Assembly (NCBI GenBank): GCA_947167855.1 | Contig: CAMVJR010000009.1 | Location: forward strand, 1-39,961 | From: an uncultured Bacteroidales bacterium | GTDB taxonomy: Bacteria; Bacteroidota; Bacteroidia; Bacteroidales; UBA932 | Direction: 5' to 3' | Length of the DNA: 39,961 bases | In this document: in pieces, positions 16,838 through 25,544 of the stretch | Layout: every line of letters begins with the position of its first letter | How positions within the stretch are numbered: the first letter of the stretch is position 1 | Translations under genes and position numbers: made by a program | The notes under the pieces: model-generated | Databases searched by the model: none | What the model saw: only the letters and a program-made list of their open reading frames with translations | What the model was told of the DNA's origin: nothing

Positions 16838-17794
16838 ATGAACAGACGATTAGGCATCTTGCTCCTGGTTTGCGTGGCGCTGTCTTGCGGCACCAGGAAG
16901 AAGGCGGCACCGGCGGCGCCCGCCACCCGAGAGTTTCCCATGGCCGAAGTGCCCGTAATGATTACCGAGCCGCACGAGCGGGCCACCTGGATTGCGCAGC
17001 ATTTCTGGGACCGGTTTACGCAGCCGGACAAGCTCTATCTCTGTGACTCCGTGACGGTGAACGGTGTGCCGGACGAAAAGCTGGAGCAGCAGGTGGGTCT
17101 TTTTGCCTCCATTCTCCAGCAGCTGCAGCTCCCGGACGGCCAGGCGGCCATGGAGACGGTGTATAACCGCCTGGAGGCCTTCCAGAAGGCCCAGCCGGAG
17201 GGTAATGTGTTTGCCCGGACATCGGCCCTCCTTTCCCGCTATTTCTATGACCCCAACTCCCCGGTCCGGAGCGAGGACCTTTATCTGCCTTTCGTATCCC
17301 GCATGGCCAGCTCAGAGCTGGTGCCGGACGAGGAAAAGAGCCAGTACGCCTGGGAAAAGCAGGTGTGCTCCCTCAACCGAACGGGCACGCCCGCAGCCGA
17401 TTTCCGCTTTGTGGACACCGCCGGCCGCACCAGAACCCTCTACGGCATCCAGGCCGAATGGCTGCTTCTCATCTTTGGCAACCCGGACTGCAAGGCCTGC
17501 CGGGAAATTATGGAAGACATGGGCGCATCGGTGCAGATTTCCAACCTCATCAACTCCGGCCGCCTCAAAGTGGTGGACGTGTACATTGACGAGGACATAG
17601 ACCTGTGGAAAGAACGCCGGGACAGCTATCCTTCGGCCTGGATCAATGGCTACGATCCCACCTTTACCATCCGCACGGACCGCATCTATGCCGTGCGCGC
17701 CGTTCCGTCCCTGTACCTGCTGGACAAGGACAAGACAGTGGTTCTCAAGGACGCCCCGGCCCAATGGGCCCTGGAAATCCTGGAGACGCTCTAA
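16838..17794 (+). CDS. DUF5106 lipoprotein with C-terminal thioredoxin-like fold
   Basis: A 318-residue predicted lipoprotein: hydrophobic signal ending VALSC with lipidation Cys at residue 17. The N-terminal half matches the helical DUF5106 region found ahead of thioredoxin folds in Bacteroidota. The C-terminal half has thioredoxin features: AEWLLLIFGNPDCKACREIM with a CxxC (CKAC) after a beta strand, and the cis-proline loop AVPSLYLLD. It should face the periplasm and act as a disulphide oxidoreductase or reductase; direction and partners are unknown. It is divergent from the gluzincin/propeller/barrel gene and shares its terminal CTAA with the convergent symporter gene. Confidence 0.78.
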   Translation: MNRRLGILLLVCVALSCGTRKKAAPAAPATREFPMAEVPVMITEPHERATWIAQHFWDRFTQPDKLYLCDSVTVNGVPDEKLEQQVGLFASILQQLQLPDGQAAMETVYNRLEAFQKAQPEGNVFARTSALLSRYFYDPNSPVRSEDLYLPFVSRMASSELVPDEEKSQYAWEKQVCSLNRTGTPAADFRFVDTAGRTRTLYGIQAEWLLLIFGNPDCKACREIMEDMGASVQISNLINSGRLKVVDVYIDEDIDLWKERRDSYPSAWINGYDPTFTIRTDRIYAVRAVPSLYLLDKDKTVVLKDAPAQWALEILETL

Positions 17795-19146
17795 AGGAAC
17801 AGGTTGGTGAGGAAAATCACCACAATGCCCACCGGGGCCAGATAACGCATCAGAAAATACACTACACCAAAGAGGCGCACGTTCTTGGTGCCGCCGTTGG
17901 TGAACTCGTCCCGGACATCGGCCTTGGACATTTGCCACCCCACAAAAACGGTGAACAGGAAGCCGCCCAGCGGCATGAGCCAGTCGGAGCACAGGTGGTC
18001 CAGGAAATCAAAGAAGGTGAGCCCCAGGATGGTAGTGCCTTTGAGCGAGCCAAAGGAAAGGCTGCAAAGGATGCCCACGCCCCAGCAGAGGAAAGCCAGC
18101 AGCAGGGTGGCGCTGCGGCGCTTCATCCCCCTTTCGTCCGTCAGGAAGGCCACGCCCACCTCCAGCATGGAGATGGCCGATGTGAGGGCGGCCGCCAGGA
18201 TGGCCACAAAGAAGATGGACGAGGTAAGGGTACTCAGCAGCGGCAGCCCTTCTCCCATCTTGTTGAAAATGTACGGCAGGGTCTCAAAGACCAGTCCCGG
18301 ACCGGCGCCCGGTTGCAGACCGGCGGCAAAGACGGCCGGCATCACGGCAAAGCCCGCGATGAGGGCAAAGGCCAGGTCGCTGGCCGCGGTTCCTACTCCG
18401 GAAATAAAGAGGTTCTCCTCTTTCTTGACGTAAGAGGAATAAGTCAGGATGGTTCCTACGCCCAGCGACAGGGAGAAGAAGGCCTGTCCCAGGGCGGCGG
18501 CGCAGGCACCGGCCGTGAGGCGCGAGAAATCGGGTTTAATCAGGTACTCTACGCCCTTGAACGAACCGGGCAGCGTAAGGGAATAGGCCAGAATCACCAG
18601 AATGAGTATAAACAGAGCGGGCATGGCCACCTTGGAGAACTTCTCGATGCCGTCTTTGACACCGCCCAGCACAATGCCGGCCACCAGGGCCATGAAGGCG
18701 GTATGCACAAAGATGGGCTGCCAGGAAGAGGAGATGAAGCGCTGGAAGAAATTCGGTATCTCTTCGGCCGGCACTTCGGTAAAGCTGAAGGAGAGCGATT
18801 TGAACAGGTACTCCACGCTCCAGCCACCCACCACCGAATAGTAGCAAAGGACGAGCAGTGGCGTCAGGATGGTGAGGAGGCCCGCCCAGCGCCAGGCCGT
18901 TCCCGGAGCCAGCTTGTTCATGGCGCCAAAGGTGTCCGTACGGGCACGCCGGCCGATGATGGACTCGGCGTAAAAGATGGGAAGAGCCAGGATCACGCTG
19001 GCGGCAAAGTATACCAGGATGAAGGCGGCGCCTCCGTACTCGCCCATGATATAGGGGAAACGCCAGATATTGCCCAGGCCCACGGCGCTGCCCGCCATGG
19101 CCATGATTACGGCAAACCGGCTGCCAAAGTGCTCACGTTTTTTCAT
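17791..19146 (-). CDS. Neurotransmitter:sodium symporter (NSS/SNF) family transporter, second of a tandem pair
   Basis: A 451-residue polytopic membrane protein of the LeuT-fold NSS family, which couples sodium to uptake of amino acids or related compounds. The signature in TM1 is clear: MAMAGSAVGLGNIWRFPYIMGEYGGAAF, including the unwound GLGN segment that lines the sodium and substrate sites. About 11-12 hydrophobic helices can be traced, as in bacterial members. The ATG overlaps the stop of the upstream paralog by one base (TGATG), implying translational coupling. The pair is similar along its length, so it looks like a duplication. The substrate cannot be assigned. Confidence 0.92.
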   Translation of the reverse strand: MKKREHFGSRFAVIMAMAGSAVGLGNIWRFPYIMGEYGGAAFILVYFAASVILALPIFYAESIIGRRARTDTFGAMNKLAPGTAWRWAGLLTILTPLLVLCYYSVVGGWSVEYLFKSLSFSFTEVPAEEIPNFFQRFISSSWQPIFVHTAFMALVAGIVLGGVKDGIEKFSKVAMPALFILILVILAYSLTLPGSFKGVEYLIKPDFSRLTAGACAAALGQAFFSLSLGVGTILTYSSYVKKEENLFISGVGTAASDLAFALIAGFAVMPAVFAAGLQPGAGPGLVFETLPYIFNKMGEGLPLLSTLTSSIFFVAILAAALTSAISMLEVGVAFLTDERGMKRRSATLLLAFLCWGVGILCSLSFGSLKGTTILGLTFFDFLDHLCSDWLMPLGGFLFTVFVGWQMSKADVRDEFTNGGTKNVRLFGVVYFLMRYLAPVGIVVIFLTNLFL

Positions 19147-20507
19147 CAGAGGACAGAGGAAAGGACGAGCATCAGGATGCCGATGGGAGCGACATAGCGA
19201 AGCAGGAACAGGATCAGCGGGAACAGGCGGGCGTTCTTGCGCAGGACGCCGCCGTTGGTGAGTTCATGGAAGAGAGCCTTGCGAGGCATCACCCAGCCGG
19301 CCAGGACCACGGAAATAAGGCTGCCCAGTACCATCAGGACATTGGAGGCGGTGCTGTCGGCAAAGTCAAAGAGGTTGAGGCCAAACAGTTTTACCTGCGA
19401 AAGCGGGCCGAAGGAAAGGCTGCAGAGGGTGCCGAAGGCGCCGCAGAGCACAAACAGCAGGACGCAGGCCCAGCCCCGCTTGAATCCCCGCTCTTCCGTC
19501 AGGTAAGCCACGCCCACTTCCAGGAGGGAAATGGAGGAGGTGAGGGCCGCAATGAAGATGGCCAGGAAGAACAGGATGGAGGCGACGGTGCTCAGGATGG
19601 GGGCGTGCTGTGCCAGGCTGGAGAAGATATAGGGCAGGGTGTCAAAGATGAGGGTAGGACCCGCACCGGGCTCAATCCCGGCCGAAAACACCGCCGGAAG
19701 GATGGCAAAGCCCGCCAGCAAGGCAAACAGAAGGTCGCTCACGGCCGTTCCCACGCCGGCCACCACCAGGTTCTCGTTCTTTTTCACATAGGAAGAGTAG
19801 GTGATGACGATGCCGGTTCCCAGGGACAGGGAGAAGAACGACTGCCCCAGCGCATCGATGAAAGTATGGGCCGTCACTTTGGAAAAGTCCGGCTTGAGCA
19901 GGTATTCCACGCCCTTGAATGAGCCGGGCAGCGTAAGCGAATACACCACCAGGAACACGATGAGTACAAACAGCGTGGGAATGCTCCATTTGCAGAACTT
20001 CTCGATGCCGTCCTTGACCCCAAAGGCCACCACCGCTACGGTAATGCCCATAAAGACCAGGTGAAAGAGGATGGGAAGCCAGGGCCGGGCAATGAAGCGC
20101 TCAAAGCCTCCGGCCAGCTGATCCGGCGTCGCGTGCACAAAATCCAGGCAGCAGGCCTGTACCAGATAGTCTATGCTCCAGCCGCCCACCACGGAATAGT
20201 AGGACACAACCCAAAGCGGGGTAAACACCATCAGCAGGCCGAACATCTGTCCCACCCGGCCGGGCACCAGAAAGCCCACGGCAGCCCGGCAGTTGGCCTG
20301 GCTGCTGCGCCCGATGACACTTTCGGCCAGAAAGATGGGCAGCGACAGGATGAGGGTAAAGGCAATGTAGATGAGGATGAAGGCGGCGCCCCCGTTTTCT
20401 CCCACCAGGTAGGGGAATCTCCAGATGTTTCCCAGCCCGATGGCGCTACCGGCAAAAGCGGCGATGACGGCCATGCGGCCGCCGAAGTTTTCTCTTTTGG
20501 TTTTCAC
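19146..20507 (-). CDS. Neurotransmitter:sodium symporter (NSS/SNF) family transporter, first of a tandem pair
   Basis: A 453-residue paralog of the following gene with the same NSS signature (FAGSAIGLGNIWRFPYLVGENGGAAF). I take the GTG at 20507 as start: it opens with KTKRENFGGRMAV, aligning with the neighbour's KKREHFGSRFAV, and lies 6 bases after a TATCTTTG box. An in-frame ATG at 20552 would extend 15 residues through the promoter and into thyA. Divergent from thyA across 39 bases. Sodium-coupled amino-acid uptake is the family role; the substrate is unknown. Confidence 0.92.
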   Translation of the reverse strand: MKTKRENFGGRMAVIAAFAGSAIGLGNIWRFPYLVGENGGAAFILIYIAFTLILSLPIFLAESVIGRSSQANCRAAVGFLVPGRVGQMFGLLMVFTPLWVVSYYSVVGGWSIDYLVQACCLDFVHATPDQLAGGFERFIARPWLPILFHLVFMGITVAVVAFGVKDGIEKFCKWSIPTLFVLIVFLVVYSLTLPGSFKGVEYLLKPDFSKVTAHTFIDALGQSFFSLSLGTGIVITYSSYVKKNENLVVAGVGTAVSDLLFALLAGFAILPAVFSAGIEPGAGPTLIFDTLPYIFSSLAQHAPILSTVASILFFLAIFIAALTSSISLLEVGVAYLTEERGFKRGWACVLLFVLCGAFGTLCSLSFGPLSQVKLFGLNLFDFADSTASNVLMVLGSLISVVLAGWVMPRKALFHELTNGGVLRKNARLFPLILFLLRYVAPIGILMLVLSSVL

Positions 20508-20510
20508 AGC

Positions 20511-20541
20511 TTGCAAAGATAATGTTTTTTGCGTAAGTTTG
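20511..20541 (+). promoter_or_regulatory. thyA promoter (-33 TTG, -7 TAAGTTTG)
   Basis: TTG at 20511-20513 and TAAGTTTG at 20534-20541 are separated by 20 bases. The ATG follows after 5 bases. The promoter physically overlaps that of the divergent symporter gene. Confidence 0.6.
20514..20521 (-). promoter_or_regulatory. -7 promoter box (TATCTTTG) for the NSS pair
   Basis: Exact TAnnTTTG on the minus strand, 6 bases before the GTG start at 20507. It abuts the TTG (20511-20513) that serves as -33 element for thyA on the other strand. Confidence 0.55.
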
Positions 20542-20546
20542 CATAC

Positions 20547-21341
20547 ATGCAACAGTATCTGGACCTCCTAAGACATATCCGCACCAACGGTGCCATGAAG
20601 GAAGACCGCACCGGAACCGGTACGCAAAGCGTTTTCGGTTATCAGATGCGCTTTAACCTGGCCGACGGATTCCCCCTCCTCACCACCAAGAAGGTGCACC
20701 TCAAATCCATTATCTACGAGCTTCTGTGGTTCATTTCCGGCAACACGAACGTGCGTTACCTGCAGGAGCACGGCGTCACCATCTGGGACGAATGGGCCGA
20801 TGAAAACGGAGAACTGGGTCCGGTGTACGGACACCAGTGGCGCTCCTGGCCCGCCCCCGACGGCCGCTCCATAGACCAGCTGTCGCAGGTGATCGACCTC
20901 ATCAAAAACAACCCGGATTCCCGCCGGATGCTGGTGTGCGCCTGGAACCCCGGAGAGGTGGACAAGATGGCCCTGCCGCCCTGCCACTGCCTGTTCCAGT
21001 TCTATGTGGCTAACGGAAAACTCTCCTGTCAGCTGTACCAGCGCAGCGCAGATGTGTTCCTGGGCGTTCCCTTCAACATTGCCTCCTATGCCCTCCTGAC
21101 CCTCATGCTGGCCCAGGTCTGCGGGCTGGAGCCCGGAGAGTTCATCCATACCACCGGAGACACCCACATCTATCGCAACCATTTTGAGCAGGTGGCCCTG
21201 CAGCTCTCCCGCGAGCCCCGTCCCCTTCCCAGGATGCACCTGAACCCGGATGTCAAGTCCCTGTTTGATTTCAAATACGAAGATTTTACCCTGGAAGGCT
21301 ATGATCCTTGGCCTGCCATTAAAGCACCTGTAGCTGTATAA
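20547..21341 (+). CDS. thyA: Thymidylate synthase ThyA
   Basis: ThyA methylates dUMP to dTMP using methylene-tetrahydrofolate. The protein is 264 residues from the ATG at 20547, exactly the E. coli length, beginning [15 protein letters not shown]. Recognisable sites: [12 protein letters not shown] (phosphate-binding Arg region), [12 protein letters not shown] with the catalytic Cys, [23 protein letters not shown] and the folate-binding C-terminus. A more upstream ATG (20529) lies before the promoter box and is rejected. folA follows after one base, so folate oxidised by ThyA is re-reduced by the product of the same transcript. Confidence 0.98.
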   Translation: MQQYLDLLRHIRTNGAMKEDRTGTGTQSVFGYQMRFNLADGFPLLTTKKVHLKSIIYELLWFISGNTNVRYLQEHGVTIWDEWADENGELGPVYGHQWRSWPAPDGRSIDQLSQVIDLIKNNPDSRRMLVCAWNPGEVDKMALPPCHCLFQFYVANGKLSCQLYQRSADVFLGVPFNIASYALLTLMLAQVCGLEPGEFIHTTGDTHIYRNHFEQVALQLSREPRPLPRMHLNPDVKSLFDFKYEDFTLEGYDPWPAIKAPVAV

Positions 21342-21342
21342 T

Positions 21343-21837
21343 ATGGAAAAATGCCTAATCGTCGCCGTTGCCGATAACTGGGGCATCGGCATCAAGAACC
21401 AGTTGCCCTGGCATATTGCGGAAGACCTCAAATATTTCAAGGAAACCACCAAGGGTTTTCCGGTCATCATGGGCCGTACCACGTATTTCTCCCTGCCTTT
21501 CCGTCCGCTGAAGGGCAGAAAGAACATCGTGCTCAACCTGGGTGGAGACCCCATCCCGGAAGTCTCCTGCGTGTACTCCTTTGAAGAGGCCTACAAAGAG
21601 GCCGAAGCTACCGGCGCAGAGAAATGCTTTGTGATGGGCGGCGCCTCCGTCTACCGGGCCGCCATGCCGGACATGGACAAACTCTATATCACCCATGTCC
21701 ATACCGTGCTTCCAGACGCAGACGTCTTCTTCCCGGAGATCGACCCCGCCGTCTGGGAGCGTGTGAGCACCTCCGAGACCCATACGGATCCGGAAACCGG
21801 CTACTCCTTTGAATTTGTGATTTACAAAAAGAAATAA
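21343..21837 (+). CDS. folA: Dihydrofolate reductase FolA
   Basis: FolA reduces dihydrofolate to tetrahydrofolate with NADPH and is the trimethoprim target. The 164-residue protein has the family motifs: VAVADNWGIGIKNQLPWHIAEDLKYFKETT near the N-terminus with acidic E27/D28 for substrate protonation, PVIMGRTTYFSLP, and CFVMGGASVYRAAM for cofactor binding. It starts one base after the thyA stop and ends three bases before galM, so the three genes form one transcription unit. Confidence 0.97.
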   Translation: MEKCLIVAVADNWGIGIKNQLPWHIAEDLKYFKETTKGFPVIMGRTTYFSLPFRPLKGRKNIVLNLGGDPIPEVSCVYSFEEAYKEAEATGAEKCFVMGGASVYRAAMPDMDKLYITHVHTVLPDADVFFPEIDPAVWERVSTSETHTDPETGYSFEFVIYKKK

Positions 21838-21840
21838 CCC

Positions 21841-22884
21841 ATGACCATCGCCAAAAAATCCTGGGGACAGGCTCCCGACGGAAAGGAAATCCTCCTTTAC
21901 ACGCTCAAAAACGCCTCTGGTGCCTATGTGCAGCTCACCAATATCGGAGCCGGCATTGTCTCCGTGGTGGTACCGGACAAAAACGGCAAGCTGGAAGACG
22001 TAGCCCTGGGCTACAAGAACCCCCTGGATTATTTGGGAGACGGCCCCTGCTCCGGCAAGGTGCCCGGCCGCTATGCCAACCGCATTGCCAAGGGTAAGTT
22101 TACCCTGGACGGAGTAGAATACACCCTTCCCGTGAACAACGGTCCCAACCACCTGCACGGCGGCCCCCAGGGTTTCCACAACCAGGTCTGGGACAGCCGT
22201 ATAGACGGAGAGGCCGTAGAGTTCCTCTATTTCTCGGAGGACGGAGAGTCCGGCTATCCCGGCAACCTCAAGGCCGTGGCCCACTACACCTGGGGAGAGG
22301 ACAACTCCCTCAAGCTGGTGCTCACCGCAGAGGCCGACAAACCCACGGTAGTGAACCTCACCAACCACGTCTACCTGAACCTGGACGGAGAGGCCTCCGG
22401 CAGCGTCCTGAACCACAAGCTGGAGCTCAACGCCTCCCAGTTCCTTCCCACCGACGACACCCTCATCCCGCTGGGAGAGCCCGAGGATGTGGCCGGAACG
22501 CCCATGGACTTTGTAGAGGCCAAGCCCATCGGCCAAGATATAAAGGCCGATTTCCCCGCCCTCAAGTACGGCAAGGGCTACGACAACTGCTTCCTCATTG
22601 ACGGCTATATGCCCGGCCAGCTCTCCGAGGCGGCCCAGCTGTGGGGGGCCAGGAGCGGCCGTCACCTGACCGTTCTCACCACCCAGCCGGCCGTGCAGGT
22701 ATACACCGGCAACTGGCTCAAGGGCTGCCCCCAGGGAAAAACCCGTGCGTACGAAGACTACGACGGCGTGGCCATCGAGTGCCAGCATAGCCCCGACTCC
22801 CCCAACCGGCCGCAGTATCCCAGCACCGTTCTCCGTCCCGGAGAGGTGATGGAAGAGGCCATTATCTGGGTGTTTGAAGCGTAA
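21841..22884 (+). CDS. galM: Aldose 1-epimerase (galactose mutarotase) GalM
   Basis: GalM interconverts alpha and beta anomers of galactose and other aldoses, feeding GalK. The 347-residue protein has the expected catalytic sites: the NNGPNHLHGG histidine motif, the NLTNHVYLNLDG histidine and the C-terminal YDGVAIECQHSPDSPN glutamate. No signal peptide is visible, so it is cytoplasmic, unlike some Bacteroides paralogs. Placed behind thyA-folA rather than with galK. Its stop codon directly abuts that of the convergent mutS, with no base between. Confidence 0.94.
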   Translation: MTIAKKSWGQAPDGKEILLYTLKNASGAYVQLTNIGAGIVSVVVPDKNGKLEDVALGYKNPLDYLGDGPCSGKVPGRYANRIAKGKFTLDGVEYTLPVNNGPNHLHGGPQGFHNQVWDSRIDGEAVEFLYFSEDGESGYPGNLKAVAHYTWGEDNSLKLVLTAEADKPTVVNLTNHVYLNLDGEASGSVLNHKLELNASQFLPTDDTLIPLGEPEDVAGTPMDFVEAKPIGQDIKADFPALKYGKGYDNCFLIDGYMPGQLSEAAQLWGARSGRHLTVLTTQPAVQVYTGNWLKGCPQGKTRAYEDYDGVAIECQHSPDSPNRPQYPSTVLRPGEVMEEAIIWVFEA

Positions 22885-25509
22885 TTAGATTCCCAACTCC
22901 TCTTTCATGGCTCGCAGCAGGTCAAAAGCCTGCAGCGGGGTCATGTTGTTGAGGTCGGCGGTCTTGAGGCGGTCCCTGAGCGACTCCAGCAGAGGGTCGT
23001 CCAGCTGGAACATGGACAGTTGCAGGGAGCCGTCCTTTTCTACTTTGCCCGCCTTGGTCTGGTGGGGCTTGACGGGCGTGAGGGCGCCGATGGCTTCCAG
23101 CTTTTCGCTGTTTTCCAGGGCGCGGAGGGTCCTCTCGGCGCTTTCCAGGACGGGCTGCGGCATGCCGGCCATGCGGGCCACGTGGATACCGAAGCTGTGG
23201 GCCGTGCCGCCTTCCTTGATCTTGCGCAGGAACAGCACTTCCTTGCCCACTTCCTTCACGGTTACGTGATAGTTCTTTACGCGCGAGAACAGGCCTTCCA
23301 GGTCGTTGAGCTCGTGATAGTGGGTGGCAAAGAGCGTCTTGGCACCCTTGCCGTACTCATGGATGTACTCCACAATGCCGCGGGCGATGGACATGCCGTC
23401 GTAGGTAGACGTTCCGCGGCCAATCTCGTCCAGCAATACCAGGGAGCGGGCCGATAAATTGTTGAGGATCATGGCCGTCTCCAGCATCTCCACCATGAAG
23501 GTGGACTCTCCGCGGGAGATGTTGTCCGTGGCGCCCACGCGGGTAAAGAGCTTGTCAAACCAGCCGATGTGGGCCTCCCGGGCGGGCACGAAGGAGCCGG
23601 CCTGGGCCATGAGCACAATGAGGGCGGTCTGGCGCAGGAGGGCACTTTTACCGGCCATGTTGGGACCGGTGAGGATGATGATCTGCTGCTTTTCGGTGTC
23701 CAGATAAACGTCGTTGGGAACGTATTCCTCTCCTACCGGCATCAGCGTTTCTATCACGGGATGGCGGCCGTCCTTGATATCCAGGGCCTTGCCCTCGTTC
23801 ATGTCCGGGCGGCAGTAGCCCCGCTCCGCGGCCTGCTCGGCAAAGCCGGCCAGGACGTCCAGCTTGGCCAGAATGCGGCTGTTGCACTGGATGTCCGGAA
23901 TCTGCTGCTGGATGCGGGCTATGAGTTCCCCATACAGGCGGGTCTCTATGGCGTAGATGCGGTCTTCGGCCGTAAGAATCTTTTCTTCGTATTCCTTGAG
24001 TTCCTCGGTGATATACCGCTCTGCGTTGACCAGGGTCTGTTTGCGGATCCACTCCGGCGGCACCTGGTCCTTGTAGGCGTTGCGGACCTCAATATAGTAG
24101 CCAAAGACGTTGTTATAGGCTATTTTGAGCGAGGAGATGCCGGTTCTTTCGGCCTCCCGCTGCTGCATTTGCAGAAGGTAATCCTTGCCGCCGGAAGAGA
24201 GGGCGCGGAGTTCGTCCAGCTGGGCGTCCACACCCACGCCGATCACGGGGCCCTTGCCAATCTGGATGGCGGGTTCCGGATCCATGACGCGCTGGATTTC
24301 CTGGAGCAGCTTTTCGCAGTTGCGGAGGCCCTTCATCAGTTTCTCCAGGGCTTCGCAGCCGGTGAGGCGGGCTTTGATGGGCCCTGTAAGGGCGAGCCCG
24401 CGGCCCAGTTGCATCACCTCGCGGGGATTGGCCTTGCCGGTGGCAATGCGGCCCAGGATGCGCTCCATATCGCCCAGCTTGCCCAGGTCTATCTGCGTTT
24501 CCTGCAGGATGTCCGGGTTCTGGATAAAGTAATCTACAATATCGTAGCGGGCATTCAGCTCCTTGAGGTCCATGATGGGCATGGCCAGCCACTGGCGCAG
24601 CATACGGGCGCCCATGGGGCTGGAGCACTTGTCCAGGGTCTGCACCAGCGAGACGCCGTCGGCCCCCGACGCACTTTGGAAAACTTCCAAATTGCGAAGG
24701 GTGAACTTGTCCATCCACACAAACTTGGCCTCATCGATTCGGCCAATGGTGCAGATGTTCTTGAGGCCCGCGTGCTGGGTCTGTTCCAGATACACCAGCA
24801 GGGCGCCGGCGCTGCAGATGCCCAGCGGGTACGGTTCCACGGCAAAGCCCTTGAGGCTGTCTACCCCCAGCTGGCGCTTGAGGCGCTCTACGGCGGCATC
24901 GTATACAAAGGCCCACTCGTCTATGGAAGTGGTGAAAATGTCTCCCAGGCGCTCCCGGAGGCCCTTCTCGTAGCCTCTTTGCACCACCAGCTCCTTGGGT
25001 TTCAGGGAACCGATGAGGGTGGCAATATAATCCAGGGAACCCTGAGCCACCTGGAACTGACCGGTGGAGACATCCAGGAAGGCGGCGCCGCACTGGTCCT
25101 TTTCCACGGTGAGGCCGCAGAGATAGTTGTTCTCCTTGGTTTCCAGCATGTTTTCCCCGAAGGAAATGCCGGGGGTGACGATTTCCGTTACGCCGCGCTT
25201 GACCAGTTTCTTGGCAAATTTGGGGTCTTCCAGCTGGTCGCAGACGGCCACCTTGAAGCCGGCGCGTACCAGCTTGGTGAGGTAATTCTCCAGGGCGTGG
25301 TGCGGGAACCCGGCCATGGCCACGGGGCCCTTGTCTCCGTTGGATTTTTTGGTCTGAACCAGGCCCAGGACCCGTACGGCCGTAATGGCGTCGTCCGAAT
25401 AGCACTCGTAGAAGTCTCCCACTCTGTACAATAGCAGAGCCTCGGGGTGTTGTGCTTTCACCTCGAAGTAATGCTTGAGCATAGGGGTATCTTCTGCTAC
25501 TTTTGCCAT
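22885..25509 (-). CDS. mutS: DNA mismatch repair protein MutS
   Basis: MutS recognises mispairs and small loops and starts mismatch repair with MutL. The 874-residue protein is full length. The mismatch-reading Phe-x-Glu motif is at F33-Y-E35 (GDFYECY). The ATPase has Walker A GPNMAGKS at about 615-622 and the DEIGRGTSTYDGMSIA Walker B/signature, followed by TLFATHYHEL. The C-terminal tail (SMFQLDDPLLESLRDRLKTADLNNMTPLQAFDLL) resembles the tetramerisation/MutL-contact region. The start at 25509 lies 7 bases after a TATTTTTG box. It is downstream of hipT on the same strand but has its own promoter. Confidence 0.98.
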   Translation of the reverse strand: MAKVAEDTPMLKHYFEVKAQHPEALLLYRVGDFYECYSDDAITAVRVLGLVQTKKSNGDKGPVAMAGFPHHALENYLTKLVRAGFKVAVCDQLEDPKFAKKLVKRGVTEIVTPGISFGENMLETKENNYLCGLTVEKDQCGAAFLDVSTGQFQVAQGSLDYIATLIGSLKPKELVVQRGYEKGLRERLGDIFTTSIDEWAFVYDAAVERLKRQLGVDSLKGFAVEPYPLGICSAGALLVYLEQTQHAGLKNICTIGRIDEAKFVWMDKFTLRNLEVFQSASGADGVSLVQTLDKCSSPMGARMLRQWLAMPIMDLKELNARYDIVDYFIQNPDILQETQIDLGKLGDMERILGRIATGKANPREVMQLGRGLALTGPIKARLTGCEALEKLMKGLRNCEKLLQEIQRVMDPEPAIQIGKGPVIGVGVDAQLDELRALSSGGKDYLLQMQQREAERTGISSLKIAYNNVFGYYIEVRNAYKDQVPPEWIRKQTLVNAERYITEELKEYEEKILTAEDRIYAIETRLYGELIARIQQQIPDIQCNSRILAKLDVLAGFAEQAAERGYCRPDMNEGKALDIKDGRHPVIETLMPVGEEYVPNDVYLDTEKQQIIILTGPNMAGKSALLRQTALIVLMAQAGSFVPAREAHIGWFDKLFTRVGATDNISRGESTFMVEMLETAMILNNLSARSLVLLDEIGRGTSTYDGMSIARGIVEYIHEYGKGAKTLFATHYHELNDLEGLFSRVKNYHVTVKEVGKEVLFLRKIKEGGTAHSFGIHVARMAGMPQPVLESAERTLRALENSEKLEAIGALTPVKPHQTKAGKVEKDGSLQLSMFQLDDPLLESLRDRLKTADLNNMTPLQAFDLLRAMKEELGI

Positions 25510-25516
25510 GGGGATA

Positions 25517-25524
25517 CAAAAATA
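25517..25524 (-). promoter_or_regulatory. -7 promoter box (TATTTTTG) for mutS
   Basis: Exact TAnnTTTG on the minus strand, 7 bases before the mutS ATG and 20 bases after the hipT stop. It predicts a nearly leaderless mutS mRNA independent of the hip operon. Confidence 0.55.
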
Positions 25525-25544
25525 CGAAAAATGAGTAAATAATA

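Noticed and set aside
16795..17031. Longer start for the gluzincin/propeller/barrel gene
   Set aside because: It would run through the divergent lipoprotein gene and both promoters, and would hide the signal peptide.
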